From: Clostridiales bacterium
Lineage (GTDB): Bacteria > Bacillota > Clostridia > Christensenellales > Aristaeellaceae
Length of the DNA: 36,077 bases
Direction of reading: 5' to 3'
NCBI GenBank assembly: GCA_012728815.1
Contig: JAAYEI010000069.1
Coordinates: forward strand, 1 to 36,077
Shown here: piece by piece, positions 8,758 to 17,019 of the stretch
Position numbering within the stretch: the first letter of the stretch is position 1
Layout: each line of letters begins with the position of its first letter
Position numbers and translations under genes: made by a program
Notes under the pieces: generated by a model
The model's input: only the letters and a program-made list of their open reading frames with translations
What the model was told of the DNA's origin: nothing
Database searches by the model: none

Positions 8758-10091
8758 GATGTCTTGCCTCCGTTTTCATTGATTTCATGGGGTAAAATGC
8801 CGCTAAATACCAGTTTGACTTTTGATACCGTGTTTTGTGTCACCGCAGCGGTTGATGAGACCCCGCATCCCGGTACCCACAAAACCTGATTTCCCAGCGC
8901 GTATACTGGCCAAAAAGGACGGAAAGGGCGGTCAATCCCCTTTGCGATCAGGTACTTTCTGATGGGCTGGGTGCCCTGCATACCCAGTGGGCTGATGACG
9001 TCATCCGGTGATACCTGCCTCATCACAGCGCTTGCAATGGATGCCTCATCCACCACTTGCTCACGCAGGCAATCCCCCATCCCCTCCTTCGCGGGTGCTG
9101 CAAGCGGTTGCTGCCAGGTAAGCTTTGTTAATTTTACATCATCAGGTAAAATATGCAACCGCTCCTTGGATAAAATTGCCTTGGCGTTTCGGGGCAAATT
9201 GAGTGATGAAGCTGATGACTCCATCACAAATGCAACAAGGCGCTCTGTCTGCGCATAATCCAATTCCCCGCAAACAGGCCTGCATAACGCGCGCACAAGC
9301 CTGCGCTTCATGGCCAATTCCTGATGCATCCATGGGTTTATCAGCAAAAAGTTGAAAGGCAGCTGCATTTTTGCATACTGGTTCAGCCAGGCATTCTGCA
9401 GGTGATGCAGCAAGTTTTGTTCTGCCTTCAGGATGTCCGCGGTCTGTGCCAGGCGTAAAACAACACCGGGGGATTGTTCCTCAAGTAAGGAAAGCAAGCC
9501 ATGCCGGAGGTTGTTTCTTAATAAACGCGTATCCTGGTTGCTTTCATCCTCTACCCACTTAAATTGGCGCTGGTTAAGATAGGCAAGCAGATCCTTCTGC
9601 GGCACGCGCAACAGGGGCCGCCAGTAAGGCGGCCGGAATTCGCTCATTCCGGCAATACCGTCCAGGCCCGCGCCGCGCATCAAGTGCATCAGGACGGTTT
9701 CTGCTTGGTCATTCGCGTGATGCGCAAGGGCAATCACCTGCGCACCTGTTTCAGTTTGAACATGATGGATTGCCTTATACCGCGCGGTCCGCGCCGCCTC
9801 TTCAAGGTTCCCGGTTTTAGGAACGCTAACTCGTTTAGTGAATAATCTAATTCCTGCTTTCTCGCAAAGGGATTTGACAAACTGCTCTTCCCCTGCAGAT
9901 GCTTCGCGCAAGCCATGATTGATGTGAACGCAAATCAACTCAAAAGGATTGGTTTTCTGAAGCTCCGACAGCAGGTGCAACAAAGCGACTGAATCCGCCC
10001 CGCCTGACAGGGCAAGCAGGATGGATTGGGGCGCGCCAATCTTCTGATAGGAAAGCGTCAATTCGCGCAGCACGTTCACGTCATGTTCCAT
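8736..10091 (-). CDS. tilS: tRNA(Ile)-lysidine synthase
   Basis: TilS attaches lysine to C34 of the tRNA-Ile with anticodon CAU, so that it reads AUA codons. The ATP-pyrophosphatase PP-loop LALSGGADSVALLH covers residues 27-39. VCVHINHGLR, AHHANDQAETVLMHLMRGAG and the substrate-binding region around VEDESNQDTRLLRNNLRH follow in order. The 451-residue length includes the C-terminal domain. The ATG at 10091 has no recognisable ribosome-binding site. A candidate promoter with 17-base spacing puts the transcription start on the A of that ATG, so the message may be leaderless. In-frame GTG codons at the fifth and seventh positions are alternative starts. Confidence 0.93.
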   Translation of the reverse strand: MEHDVNVLRELTLSYQKIGAPQSILLALSGGADSVALLHLLSELQKTNPFELICVHINHGLREASAGEEQFVKSLCEKAGIRLFTKRVSVPKTGNLEEAARTARYKAIHHVQTETGAQVIALAHHANDQAETVLMHLMRGAGLDGIAGMSEFRPPYWRPLLRVPQKDLLAYLNQRQFKWVEDESNQDTRLLRNNLRHGLLSLLEEQSPGVVLRLAQTADILKAEQNLLHHLQNAWLNQYAKMQLPFNFLLINPWMHQELAMKRRLVRALCRPVCGELDYAQTERLVAFVMESSASSLNLPRNAKAILSKERLHILPDDVKLTKLTWQQPLAAPAKEGMGDCLREQVVDEASIASAVMRQVSPDDVISPLGMQGTQPIRKYLIAKGIDRPFRPFWPVYALGNQVLWVPGCGVSSTAAVTQNTVSKVKLVFSGILPHEINENGGKTSCTNNPS

Positions 10092-10097
10092 GTATTG

Positions 10098-10126
10098 ATA
10101 GTATGGCAGTTGGGGTTTTGATTCAA
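10098..10126 (-). promoter_or_regulatory. Candidate promoter of tilS-hpt-ftsH
   Basis: On the minus strand TTGAAT (10126-10121) and TACTAT (10103-10098) are 17 bases apart, each matching four of six consensus bases. The predicted start coincides with the tilS ATG at 10091. Confidence 0.4.
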
Positions 10127-10184
10127 GCGTTTTTCTTGCATTATCATGATGTCTTCAAATGTTCTCGGATTGTTCACAAAGATG

Positions 10185-10201
10185 TTTGACCTTCTTTGAC
10201 T
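10185..10201 (+). promoter_or_regulatory. CtsR repressor operator (heat shock)
   Basis: TTTGACC-TTC-TTTGACT on the plus strand reads AGTCAAA-GAA-GGTCAAA on the minus strand. That is an exact match to the CtsR heptad direct repeat RGTCAAA-NAN-RGTCAAA. It covers the -35 of the hsp20 promoter, the expected place for repression. CtsR controls clp and small heat-shock genes in many Bacillota; ctsR itself is not in this window. Confidence 0.85.
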
Positions 10202-10214
10202 TTGGTGGTATAAT
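10186..10214 (+). promoter_or_regulatory. Near-consensus sigma-A promoter of hsp20
   Basis: TTGACC (10186-10191) and TATAAT (10209-10214) are separated by 17 bases. Transcription would start near 10221, giving a leader of about 45 bases. The strong promoter is masked by the CtsR operator on its -35, which fits a stress-induced gene. Confidence 0.85.
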
Positions 10215-10266
10215 CATATTGCCGGACAGGAACCGGCACTGAAGATGACATGAGGAGGACAAGATA

Positions 10267-10737
10267 ATGATGACCATGATTCCCTATCACCACCGCTATT
10301 TTTCAAGGCCTTTAAAGCCCTTTGAGTCTTTGATGAACGATCCCTTTTTCCGTTCCTTCTTTAACGGCTCCGGCGAATTGCTGGGCAATTCCTTCCGGGT
10401 TGACATCAGGGACAATCAGGACGCCTATGTGATCGAAGCTGAAATGCCCGGTTTAAGCGAAGAGCAGATTTCTCTTGAGGTAGATGAAGGTGTGCTGACC
10501 ATCAGCGCGCAGCATCAAAACCAGACAGAGCAGGAAGATGCCGGCCGGATGTACAGTGAACGCAGGAGCGGCAGCATGCAAAGAAGCTTCAACCTGGAAA
10601 ACATCGACGCGGAGAATATTTCCGCCAATCTGAAAAACGGCATACTCTATGTTAACCTGCCCAAGGAAAAGCCGGTTGAGAAATCCGCCCGGAAAATCCA
10701 AATTCAGGTTGATCAGCCAAAGATCGCGGAGAACTAA
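10267..10737 (+). CDS. hsp20: Small heat-shock protein, Hsp20/alpha-crystallin family
   Basis: This is an ATP-independent holdase that binds unfolding proteins in the cytoplasm and passes them to other chaperones. It has 156 residues. Residues about 40-140 form the alpha-crystallin domain: FRVDIRDNQDAYVIEAEMPG, then EEQISLEVDEGVLTISA, a loop with RMYSERRSGSMQRSFNL, and GILYVNLPKE. A short tail, RKIQIQVDQ, holds the Ile-x-Ile type assembly motif. The ATG at 10267 follows AGGAGG by eight bases. It is a single-gene unit on the strand opposite to its neighbours, with its own promoter, CtsR box and terminator. Confidence 0.96.
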   Translation: MMTMIPYHHRYFSRPLKPFESLMNDPFFRSFFNGSGELLGNSFRVDIRDNQDAYVIEAEMPGLSEEQISLEVDEGVLTISAQHQNQTEQEDAGRMYSERRSGSMQRSFNLENIDAENISANLKNGILYVNLPKEKPVEKSARKIQIQVDQPKIAEN

Positions 10738-10760
10738 CGAAGGATTCACCATCAGACCAG

Positions 10761-10787
10761 GAACGGGGCGCGACCCCGTTCTTTTTA
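10761..10787 (+). terminator. Intrinsic terminator of hsp20
   Basis: GAACGGGG (10761-10768) pairs perfectly with CCCCGTTC (10774-10781) around a five-base loop and is followed by five T residues. It lies 24 bases after the hsp20 stop. Confidence 0.92.
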
Positions 10788-10804
10788 TATGCAAGCCCGC
10801 TTAC

Positions 10805-10834
10805 TTGACGCTGCAGCGTGCTCGCCTGTAAAAT
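10805..10834 (+). promoter_or_regulatory. Candidate promoter of the rhomboid-like gene
   Basis: TTGACG (10805-10810) and TAAAAT (10829-10834) are 18 bases apart; each matches five of six consensus bases. The start would lie about 30 bases before the ATG at 10872. Confidence 0.6.
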
Positions 10835-10871
10835 TGGGTATGGTTTAAACACCACATGATTGGAGGATGGC

Positions 10872-11519
10872 ATGAAGCTACTGAACCAGCTTGAGCGCAA
10901 ACTGTATAAGTTTCGCATACAGCCTTTTTTCAGCTACATCGTGTTCGCAATGGCAGGAATATACCTGATTGATTTGTTTTTCTCGCAATTTTTTCTCATC
11001 AGCCGCATGATGCTGTTCACGCCCGCGGTATATGCTGGGGAGATTTGGCGCTTAATCACCTTTATCATCATCCCGCCGGGCGGCAGCATCCTGCAGACCG
11101 CGCTGACGCTGTATTTCTACTATTTTGTCGGCACTGCTTTGGAAAACCGCTGGGGTCCGCGCCGCTTTTTGCTGTTCTACGCAATCGGCGTCATCTCGGC
11201 CATCATTGCAGCCCTCATCACGGGCATTGGCACCAACCTGTATTTGAACCTTTCCCTGTTTTTTGCCTTCGCGATTTTGTATCCGGACTTCCAGCTGCTA
11301 CTCTTTTTGGTACTGCCCATCAAAGTCAAGTGGCTGGCCTTGCTTAACGGCTTATACTATCTGTACGGCTTTGTGAATGGGAACTGGGCCATCCGCGTTG
11401 CCATCCTGTTTAGCCTGGCCAATTTGCTGCTGTTCTTTGGCGGTGATATCTACAACCACCTGCGCATGGCCATCTCCCAATGGAAGCGCAGACAGGCCTT
11501 TAAAAACAGATCCAGATAA
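10872..11519 (+). CDS. Rhomboid-fold membrane protein, probably lacking protease activity
   Basis: The protein has 215 residues and about six membrane helices. YAGEIWRLITFIIIPPG matches the conserved loop after the first rhomboid helix, and TALENRWGPRRFLLFYAIG matches the next conserved stretch. The catalytic serine motif GxSG, expected about 40 residues later, is replaced by LYLNLSLFFAF. The helix that should carry the active-site histidine (NWAIRVAILFSLANLLLFFGG) has none. The family assignment is from sequence pattern; inactivity is inference from the missing dyad. It ends in a basic tail. The ATG at 10872 follows GGAGG by five bases. A TTG at 10860 is in frame but lies upstream of that ribosome site. 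It has its own promoter and terminator. A client-binding role, as in derlin-like pseudoproteases, is possible but unproven. Confidence 0.7.
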   Translation: MKLLNQLERKLYKFRIQPFFSYIVFAMAGIYLIDLFFSQFFLISRMMLFTPAVYAGEIWRLITFIIIPPGGSILQTALTLYFYYFVGTALENRWGPRRFLLFYAIGVISAIIAALITGIGTNLYLNLSLFFAFAILYPDFQLLLFLVLPIKVKWLALLNGLYYLYGFVNGNWAIRVAILFSLANLLLFFGGDIYNHLRMAISQWKRRQAFKNRSR

Positions 11520-11532
11520 AGCATTAAAAAAC

Positions 11533-11566
11533 AACACCGCTTGAAGGTCAATCTCCAAGCGGTGTT
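11533..11566. terminator. Bidirectional terminator between the rhomboid-like gene and rnpB
   Basis: AACACCGCTTG (11533-11543) pairs perfectly with CAAGCGGTGTT (11556-11566). Rightward it is followed by TTAT after the stem's own TT. Leftward it is followed by GTTTTTT. It therefore ends both the rightward rhomboid-like transcript and the leftward RNase P RNA. Confidence 0.88.
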
Positions 11567-11576
11567 TTATATTGGA

Positions 11577-11906
11577 TTGAGCGCAGACTGTAAGCCGAGT
11601 TCTGTCGTGAATGATCATCTATCTGCGCAGCCAGTCACCAGGCTGCTGAAGCGAAGGTCGGAAGCCAAACGGGCCGTTTGATATGCCTCCAGTTATCTTG
11701 CACCAAGTGGGGTTTACATGACGGGCCAGTCGCCAGGCCGCCGGTGCGCTCTTACCGCACCTTTCCACCCTTACCGCTTGCGCGGCGGTATCTCTCTGTT
11801 GCACTCGCCTTGGAGTCGCCTCCACCAGCCGTTAGCTGGCACCCTGCCCTGTGGTGCTCGGACTTTCCTCATGCCTTTGGGGCACGCGACCATTGATCTG
11901 CCTCAA
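11577..11906 (-). ncRNA. rnpB: RNase P RNA, bacterial type A
   Basis: This is the catalytic RNA that removes 5' leaders from precursor tRNAs. The hallmark GAGGAAAGTCCGAGC (CR-I), AGGGTGCCAGCTAACGGCTGG, and the 3' ACAGAACTCGGCTTACAG (CR-V) are all present on the minus strand. The ends are set by helix P1: GAGGCAGA near 11904 pairs with TCTGCgCTC near 11579 (one bulged G). The hairpin segment with GGTGCGGTAAGAGCGCACC points to type A rather than the Bacillus type B. Length is about 330 bases; the exact ends are estimates. The 80 bases upstream, back to the zinc-ribbon gene, hold a GC-rich palindrome (11951-11964) without a T run and no promoter I can recognise. Confidence 0.95.
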
Positions 11907-11987
11907 CCAAATGCCTTGTTGGGTCTGTTGCTCTGCCTTGCCGCATCCAGCTCCCCGCGGGGAGAAGCGACATGGGCAGGATTGCGC

Positions 11988-12689
11988 TTACCCGATGATC
12001 AGCCGGCCACAGGTCTCGCACTCCACCTGTTTGCCGGCGCGGATGGCTGCCAGCACGGAAGAGGGGAACCCCATGTTGCAGCCCCCGCACTGCCCGTTGA
12101 CCAGCTTGGCCATGGGGGGGGTGCTGTGCTGCTTGATGGAGGTGTAACGGGCCAGGTACTCAGGCTCAATGCCCTTTTTCTTTTCCTCCGCCGCGGCGCG
12201 CAGCCGGTCCAGGATCTCGGATTTTTCCTTGTATTCCTGGTCGTATTCCACCCGGAGCTGGTCAAACTCTTCCTTGGATTTGATGGCGCGCAGCTTGATG
12301 TCCCGCTGGCGGCGGTCCCGGTCGGTGGCGCTTTTGCGCACCCGGCGCACCTCCTGGTCGTAGTCGCTCAGGGTGGTGGCCAGCTGGTCAGCCTCCGCGA
12401 TGTAGGCGGCAATCTCCTGGCTGCTGGTGGGCGGTTCGTCCTGGATGCGCTTTTGCAGCGCCTTGAGCTGGTCATCTGCCAGGGAAATGGCGTCCTTGAG
12501 CACCTCCATCCTGTCGGACATGGCCATGACTTCATTCTCTACTGTTTTTAAGCTCTCCTGCTGCTCGCGGATGTAGTCGCGCAGCTTGAGCAGTTTCTGA
12601 CGTTTGGGGGATTGCCGGATGGCATGCGCCATGGCGTCCGCTTCGGTATCAGCGGCCTGATACGCCCAAAGCAAGTCCAGTTGCGTCAT
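11988..12689 (-). CDS. C4-type zinc-ribbon coiled-coil protein
   Basis: The protein has 233 residues. Residues 1-180 are a charged coiled-coil with heptad-like Leu/Ile spacing. The last 50 residues carry two CxxC pairs, QCGGC and CETCG, forming a C4 zinc ribbon, with GFPSSVLAAIRAGKQVE between them. This is the zf-RING_7 (DUF164) architecture, conserved across bacteria next to nif3. Related proteins have been linked to RNA or nucleic-acid handling, but the function is not firmly known. The ATG at 12689 follows GAGGTAAGAA, 18 bases after the nif3 stop. It is the last protein gene of the dgt-dnaG-rpoD-trmK-nif3 operon. Confidence 0.88.
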   Translation of the reverse strand: MTQLDLLWAYQAADTEADAMAHAIRQSPKRQKLLKLRDYIREQQESLKTVENEVMAMSDRMEVLKDAISLADDQLKALQKRIQDEPPTSSQEIAAYIAEADQLATTLSDYDQEVRRVRKSATDRDRRQRDIKLRAIKSKEEFDQLRVEYDQEYKEKSEILDRLRAAAEEKKKGIEPEYLARYTSIKQHSTPPMAKLVNGQCGGCNMGFPSSVLAAIRAGKQVECETCGRLIIG

Positions 12690-12707
12690 TTCTTACCTCC
12701 CCGCGGG

Positions 12708-13490
12708 TCATTGTAGCCGGTATGGCTGCACACGGCTGACATGAACCCGCACAGAACATTGTAACCCATTGGCCATGCTTTGTAAACCAAGCGCCAGGGG
12801 CTCAAGCATCGGCTGCTCTGTCGCGAAATGGCCGCCATCAACCAACAGCATCCCGGTCTGGGCCGCCTCCACCGCGTGGTGGTGGCGCACCTCGCCGGTA
12901 AGCAGGGCCTGGGCACCGGCACCAATGGCCTCCTGAAAGCCCTCGCTGTAGGCGCCGCCAGCCACCGCCAGGGTGCTGACGCGCTGCCCGCTCCCGCCAT
13001 ACAGCCGCGCGGGCACCGCCAGGGCCTGGCTGATGAGCAGCCGCAATCCCTCCCCTTCCAGGGGCCGCTCCAGCTCCCCCAGAAAAAGGTAATCCCCGGC
13101 GCGGCGGATGTCGCGCAAGCCCAGGAGATGGCAGACCGCCAGGCTGGCGGAATACTGCGCGGATTTGTCCAGGTTGGTGTGCGCGGCCAGCAGGGCGATG
13201 TCCCTGCGCAACAGCGCGGCCAGCACCTGCGGGGTGTGGCGCGCCAGGTTCAGGTCCCGCTGGGGCACAAACAGCAGCGGGTGGTGGGCGATGATCAGGT
13301 TGGCGCCAAGCTGTGCGGCCTCCTGCACCACCTCTTCCGTCACATCCAGGCAGAGCAGGATGCCTGTCACCTGCTGGCTGAGCAGCCCCACCTGCAGGCC
13401 GGAGTTGTCAAACTCCTCCTGCGTGTCAAAGGGGGCAATGCCGTCCAGCCAATCATGGACAGCCTGGACGGTCAAGGGCTGTTGCTTCAT
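12708..13490 (-). CDS. Nif3-like dinuclear metal-centre protein
   Basis: The protein has 260 residues. Conserved motifs appear in order: FDNSGLQVG near the N-terminus, IIAHHPLLF, AHTNLD, and at the end LTGEVRHHHAVEAA with GGHFATEQP, whose His and Glu residues bind the two metals. Often annotated as GTP cyclohydrolase I type 2 (FolE2-like naming), the family has no settled substrate. It is about 110 residues shorter than Bacillus YqfO because it lacks the PII/CutA-like insert, like E. coli YbgI. The ATG at 13490 follows AGGAGG by seven bases and lies inside the end of trmK (38-base overlap). Confidence 0.9.
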   Translation of the reverse strand: MKQQPLTVQAVHDWLDGIAPFDTQEEFDNSGLQVGLLSQQVTGILLCLDVTEEVVQEAAQLGANLIIAHHPLLFVPQRDLNLARHTPQVLAALLRRDIALLAAHTNLDKSAQYSASLAVCHLLGLRDIRRAGDYLFLGELERPLEGEGLRLLISQALAVPARLYGGSGQRVSTLAVAGGAYSEGFQEAIGAGAQALLTGEVRHHHAVEAAQTGMLLVDGGHFATEQPMLEPLALGLQSMANGLQCSVRVHVSRVQPYRLQ

Positions 13491-14138
13491 GGAGTGCCTC
13501 CTGTAGGTAGCTTCGGTAGGTATGACCACGTTCCCCGCGCCAACTGGCAGCCACCCGCAGCTGCCAGCGGTAATACTCTGCCAGGCTTGCGCCCATTTCC
13601 GCCCGCAGGCGGACACCCAGCAGCCGCTCCCTGGGCGCAAGGCGCTGCCGGCCCTCCTGGGCTGTGATCACCCGGTAGTAGCGGGCGGCGGCCCGCACCA
13701 GCTTCTCATGAACGATGGCATAGCCTCGGTCCTGCAGGGCATCGCGCACCAGGGGCAGTTCGGTGTGGGCGCTGAGGATCAGCCGCGACCCGCCCAGGTC
13801 CACCGGCTGGCGCAAAATCCGCGCCACCAGGCCGCCGCCCATACCCGCGATGATGATGGCCCCTGCCGGCTCCCTGAGCGCCAGCAGACCGTCAGCGGCA
13901 GACAGGGACACGCGGTCCATCAACCCATGGCGGACAAACAAATCCCGCGCCTTGTCGCGGGATACGGGGCTCAGGTCGCTCACAATCATGCGCTCAACCC
14001 GGCCGCTGAGCATCAGCCAGCAGGCCAGCTTGCCATGGTCCGCGCCGATGTCCGCGGCCAGGGAGCAGGCGGGCACCTCCCGGGCGATGCTGGCCAGGCG
14101 GGCATCCAAATGAAACAGGCCCGAGGGGGCCGCCGGGC

Positions 14139-14142
<4 letters not shown>
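13453..14142 (-). CDS. trmK: tRNA (adenine(22)-N(1))-methyltransferase TrmK
   Basis: TrmK makes m1A22 in the D-arm of tRNA using SAM. Motifs include [16 protein letters not shown] (the SAM loop, with DIGADHG typical of TrmK), [21 protein letters not shown] and [15 protein letters not shown]; the C-terminal part is the helical domain. It has 229 residues. The start is a TTG at 14142 overlapping the rpoD stop (TTGA) with AAGGA nine bases upstream; no ATG lies before the SAM motif. The C-terminal 38 bases are shared with the start of nif3. rpoD-trmK-nif3 is a standard Bacillota order. Confidence 0.93.
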
Positions 14143-15224
<1,082 letters not shown>

Positions 15225-15239
15225 TGAGGCACTTCCTTT

Positions 15240-16994
15240 CTAGTGAACCTGGAAACTGGATTGTTTGTTGAGCTCCTCGCGCAGCTGCGCGATGAGCTGT
15301 AGGGTGATGACCTGCTCCTCTGCGTTCTGGGCCTTCAACTCGGCGCGAAGCTCCTCGATGCGCCGGCCCAGCCTGGATACGCGAATCTGCCGCAGGCAAT
15401 CCTCCGCGGCGGCCAGGGATCCCTCCTCGTCCAGGTCTGGCAGTCGGTTGAACAGCTCCCCTGCCAGGGCGCGCAGGCTGGCATCCGCCGCATCCTCCAT
15501 GATGCTGACCGGGCTGCGGCCCAGCAGCAGGGCTTGTGCGATGCTCCGGATGTGGCTGTCCTCAAAATCTTCCACAGTTACCAGGTCTTTTGGCAGCTTT
15601 CCGCTCGCCAGCAAGGCGGCCAGGGTGAACTCGGACTGGTTGCGCTGCGTAAAGTCCTCCGCCCGCGCTTTTGCAGAAGACGGGGCCTGTGCCGTCAGAT
15701 CCTGGCCCTGCCTGCCCTTGCGCGCCTGCTGGGCCAGCACATCCTTGGCAATCCCCGTTTTCAAAGAGATTCTACCCAGATAGTGGTCCACTTCAACCGG
15801 CTCGCTGACAAGATGCAGCAGTTGGCAGGCCGCCACGGCGAAGCGCCGCTTTTCCTCGTCCTGGTTCAGGTCATGCTCGCCCTCCAGCCGGTGCAGGCGA
15901 AAGGCGATGTCCGGCAGGGGGCGCAGCGCCCTGAACCCTTCAGCGCCGGCCTGGCGCACCAGGTCATCCGGGTCCTGTCCCTCCGGAAAGCGCAGCACAC
16001 GGGCAGGCACCATCTCCGCCCTCAGCACGTCCAGCGCGCGCAGGGCGGCGGTCTGCCCGGCTTCATCCCCGTCGTAGGCAATCCAGATTTCGGGCGCATA
16101 GTTCTTGATCAGCCGCACCTGCTCGCGGGTCAGCGCGGTGCCCAGGGTTGCCACGGCGTTTCTGATGCCCGCCTGGGACAGGCTGATGACATCCAGGTAG
16201 CCCTCCACCAGGATGAGCTGCTCCAGGTTTCGCTGCCTGCGCAGCAGGTTGATGCCATACACATGGTAGCGCTTGTTGAAGATCGCGCTTTCAGCGGAGT
16301 TGAGGTACTTGGGCTGGGCGTCCCCCAGGGCGCGGGCGCCAAAGCCAATGGGCTGCCCATAGCGGTTGATGATGGGGAACATCACCCGGTGCCGGAAGGT
16401 GTCATACCGGCTGCTTTCCCTGAGGGTAATCAGGGAGGCCAGCTGCAGCTCCTCCAGGGAATAGCCCTTGCCGCTCAGGTGGCTGAGCAGGCGGTCCCAG
16501 TCATCGGGGCTGGCGCCCAGGCCAAAGCGGCGGATGGTGGCGTCATCCAGGCCCCGCCCATGCAGGTAATCAAGCGCGTCGCTGTTTTCAGGCAGCCAGA
16601 GCTGCTCATGGTAGAACAGGGCCGCTTCCCGTGTGGCCTCCAGCAGCCGCTCCCGCTGGCTGCGGCGCTGTTCCTCCAGCGGGTCCTCCTCCAGCACCGG
16701 CGGGGGCGGCACGTTGAAGCGCTGCGCCAGGTACAGCAGCGCCTCAGGGTAGCTGAGCTTCTCCATCTCCATCGCAAACTGCACGACGTTGCCGCTGGCC
16801 TTGCAGCCAAAGCAGTAATAGAGGTTGAGCTCGGGGTTGACGGAGAAGGAGGCGGTTTTTTCGTTGTGGAAAGGGCACAAGCCCCAGTGCCGGCGGCCGC
16901 GCTGCTGCAGGGGCAGGTAGCCCTGGGCCAGTTCAACGATGCTGGCCGCCGCGTAGACCTGGTCGACCCAGCTGCTTGGAAAACGGGGGGCCAC
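15240..16994 (-). CDS. dnaG: DNA primase
   Basis: DnaG makes the RNA primers for replication. It has 584 residues. The zinc-binding domain has Cys40, His43, Cys61 and Cys64 (CPFH and CFGC). The RNA polymerase core includes IGFGARALGD and the TOPRIM parts VEGYLDVISLSQAGI and AYDGDEAGQTAALRALD. The C-terminal helical region would bind the helicase. The start is uncertain. GTG at 16994 gives VAPRFPSSWVDQVYAAASIV, a usual N-terminus, but the nearest purine run (AAAGGCGG) is 9-12 bases away. The frame stays open for 27 codons upstream with no family-like residues. It lies between dgt and rpoD, as in other Clostridia. Confidence 0.96.
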   Translation of the reverse strand: MAPRFPSSWVDQVYAAASIVELAQGYLPLQQRGRRHWGLCPFHNEKTASFSVNPELNLYYCFGCKASGNVVQFAMEMEKLSYPEALLYLAQRFNVPPPPVLEEDPLEEQRRSQRERLLEATREAALFYHEQLWLPENSDALDYLHGRGLDDATIRRFGLGASPDDWDRLLSHLSGKGYSLEELQLASLITLRESSRYDTFRHRVMFPIINRYGQPIGFGARALGDAQPKYLNSAESAIFNKRYHVYGINLLRRQRNLEQLILVEGYLDVISLSQAGIRNAVATLGTALTREQVRLIKNYAPEIWIAYDGDEAGQTAALRALDVLRAEMVPARVLRFPEGQDPDDLVRQAGAEGFRALRPLPDIAFRLHRLEGEHDLNQDEEKRRFAVAACQLLHLVSEPVEVDHYLGRISLKTGIAKDVLAQQARKGRQGQDLTAQAPSSAKARAEDFTQRNQSEFTLAALLASGKLPKDLVTVEDFEDSHIRSIAQALLLGRSPVSIMEDAADASLRALAGELFNRLPDLDEEGSLAAAEDCLRQIRVSRLGRRIEELRAELKAQNAEEQVITLQLIAQLREELNKQSSFQVH

Positions 16995-17019
16995 AGCACA
17001 GCACCGCCTTTCTGAAGAA

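Noticed and set aside
11951-11964. Palindrome CTCCCCGCGGGGAG between the zinc-ribbon gene and rnpB as a terminator
   Set aside because: No T run follows on the minus strand. It may be a leader element or chance in GC-rich DNA.
15534-17015. Long rightward open frame opposite dnaG
   Set aside because: It is an antisense shadow of primase; the sequence is Gln/Val/His-rich with no family motif and no ribosome site.
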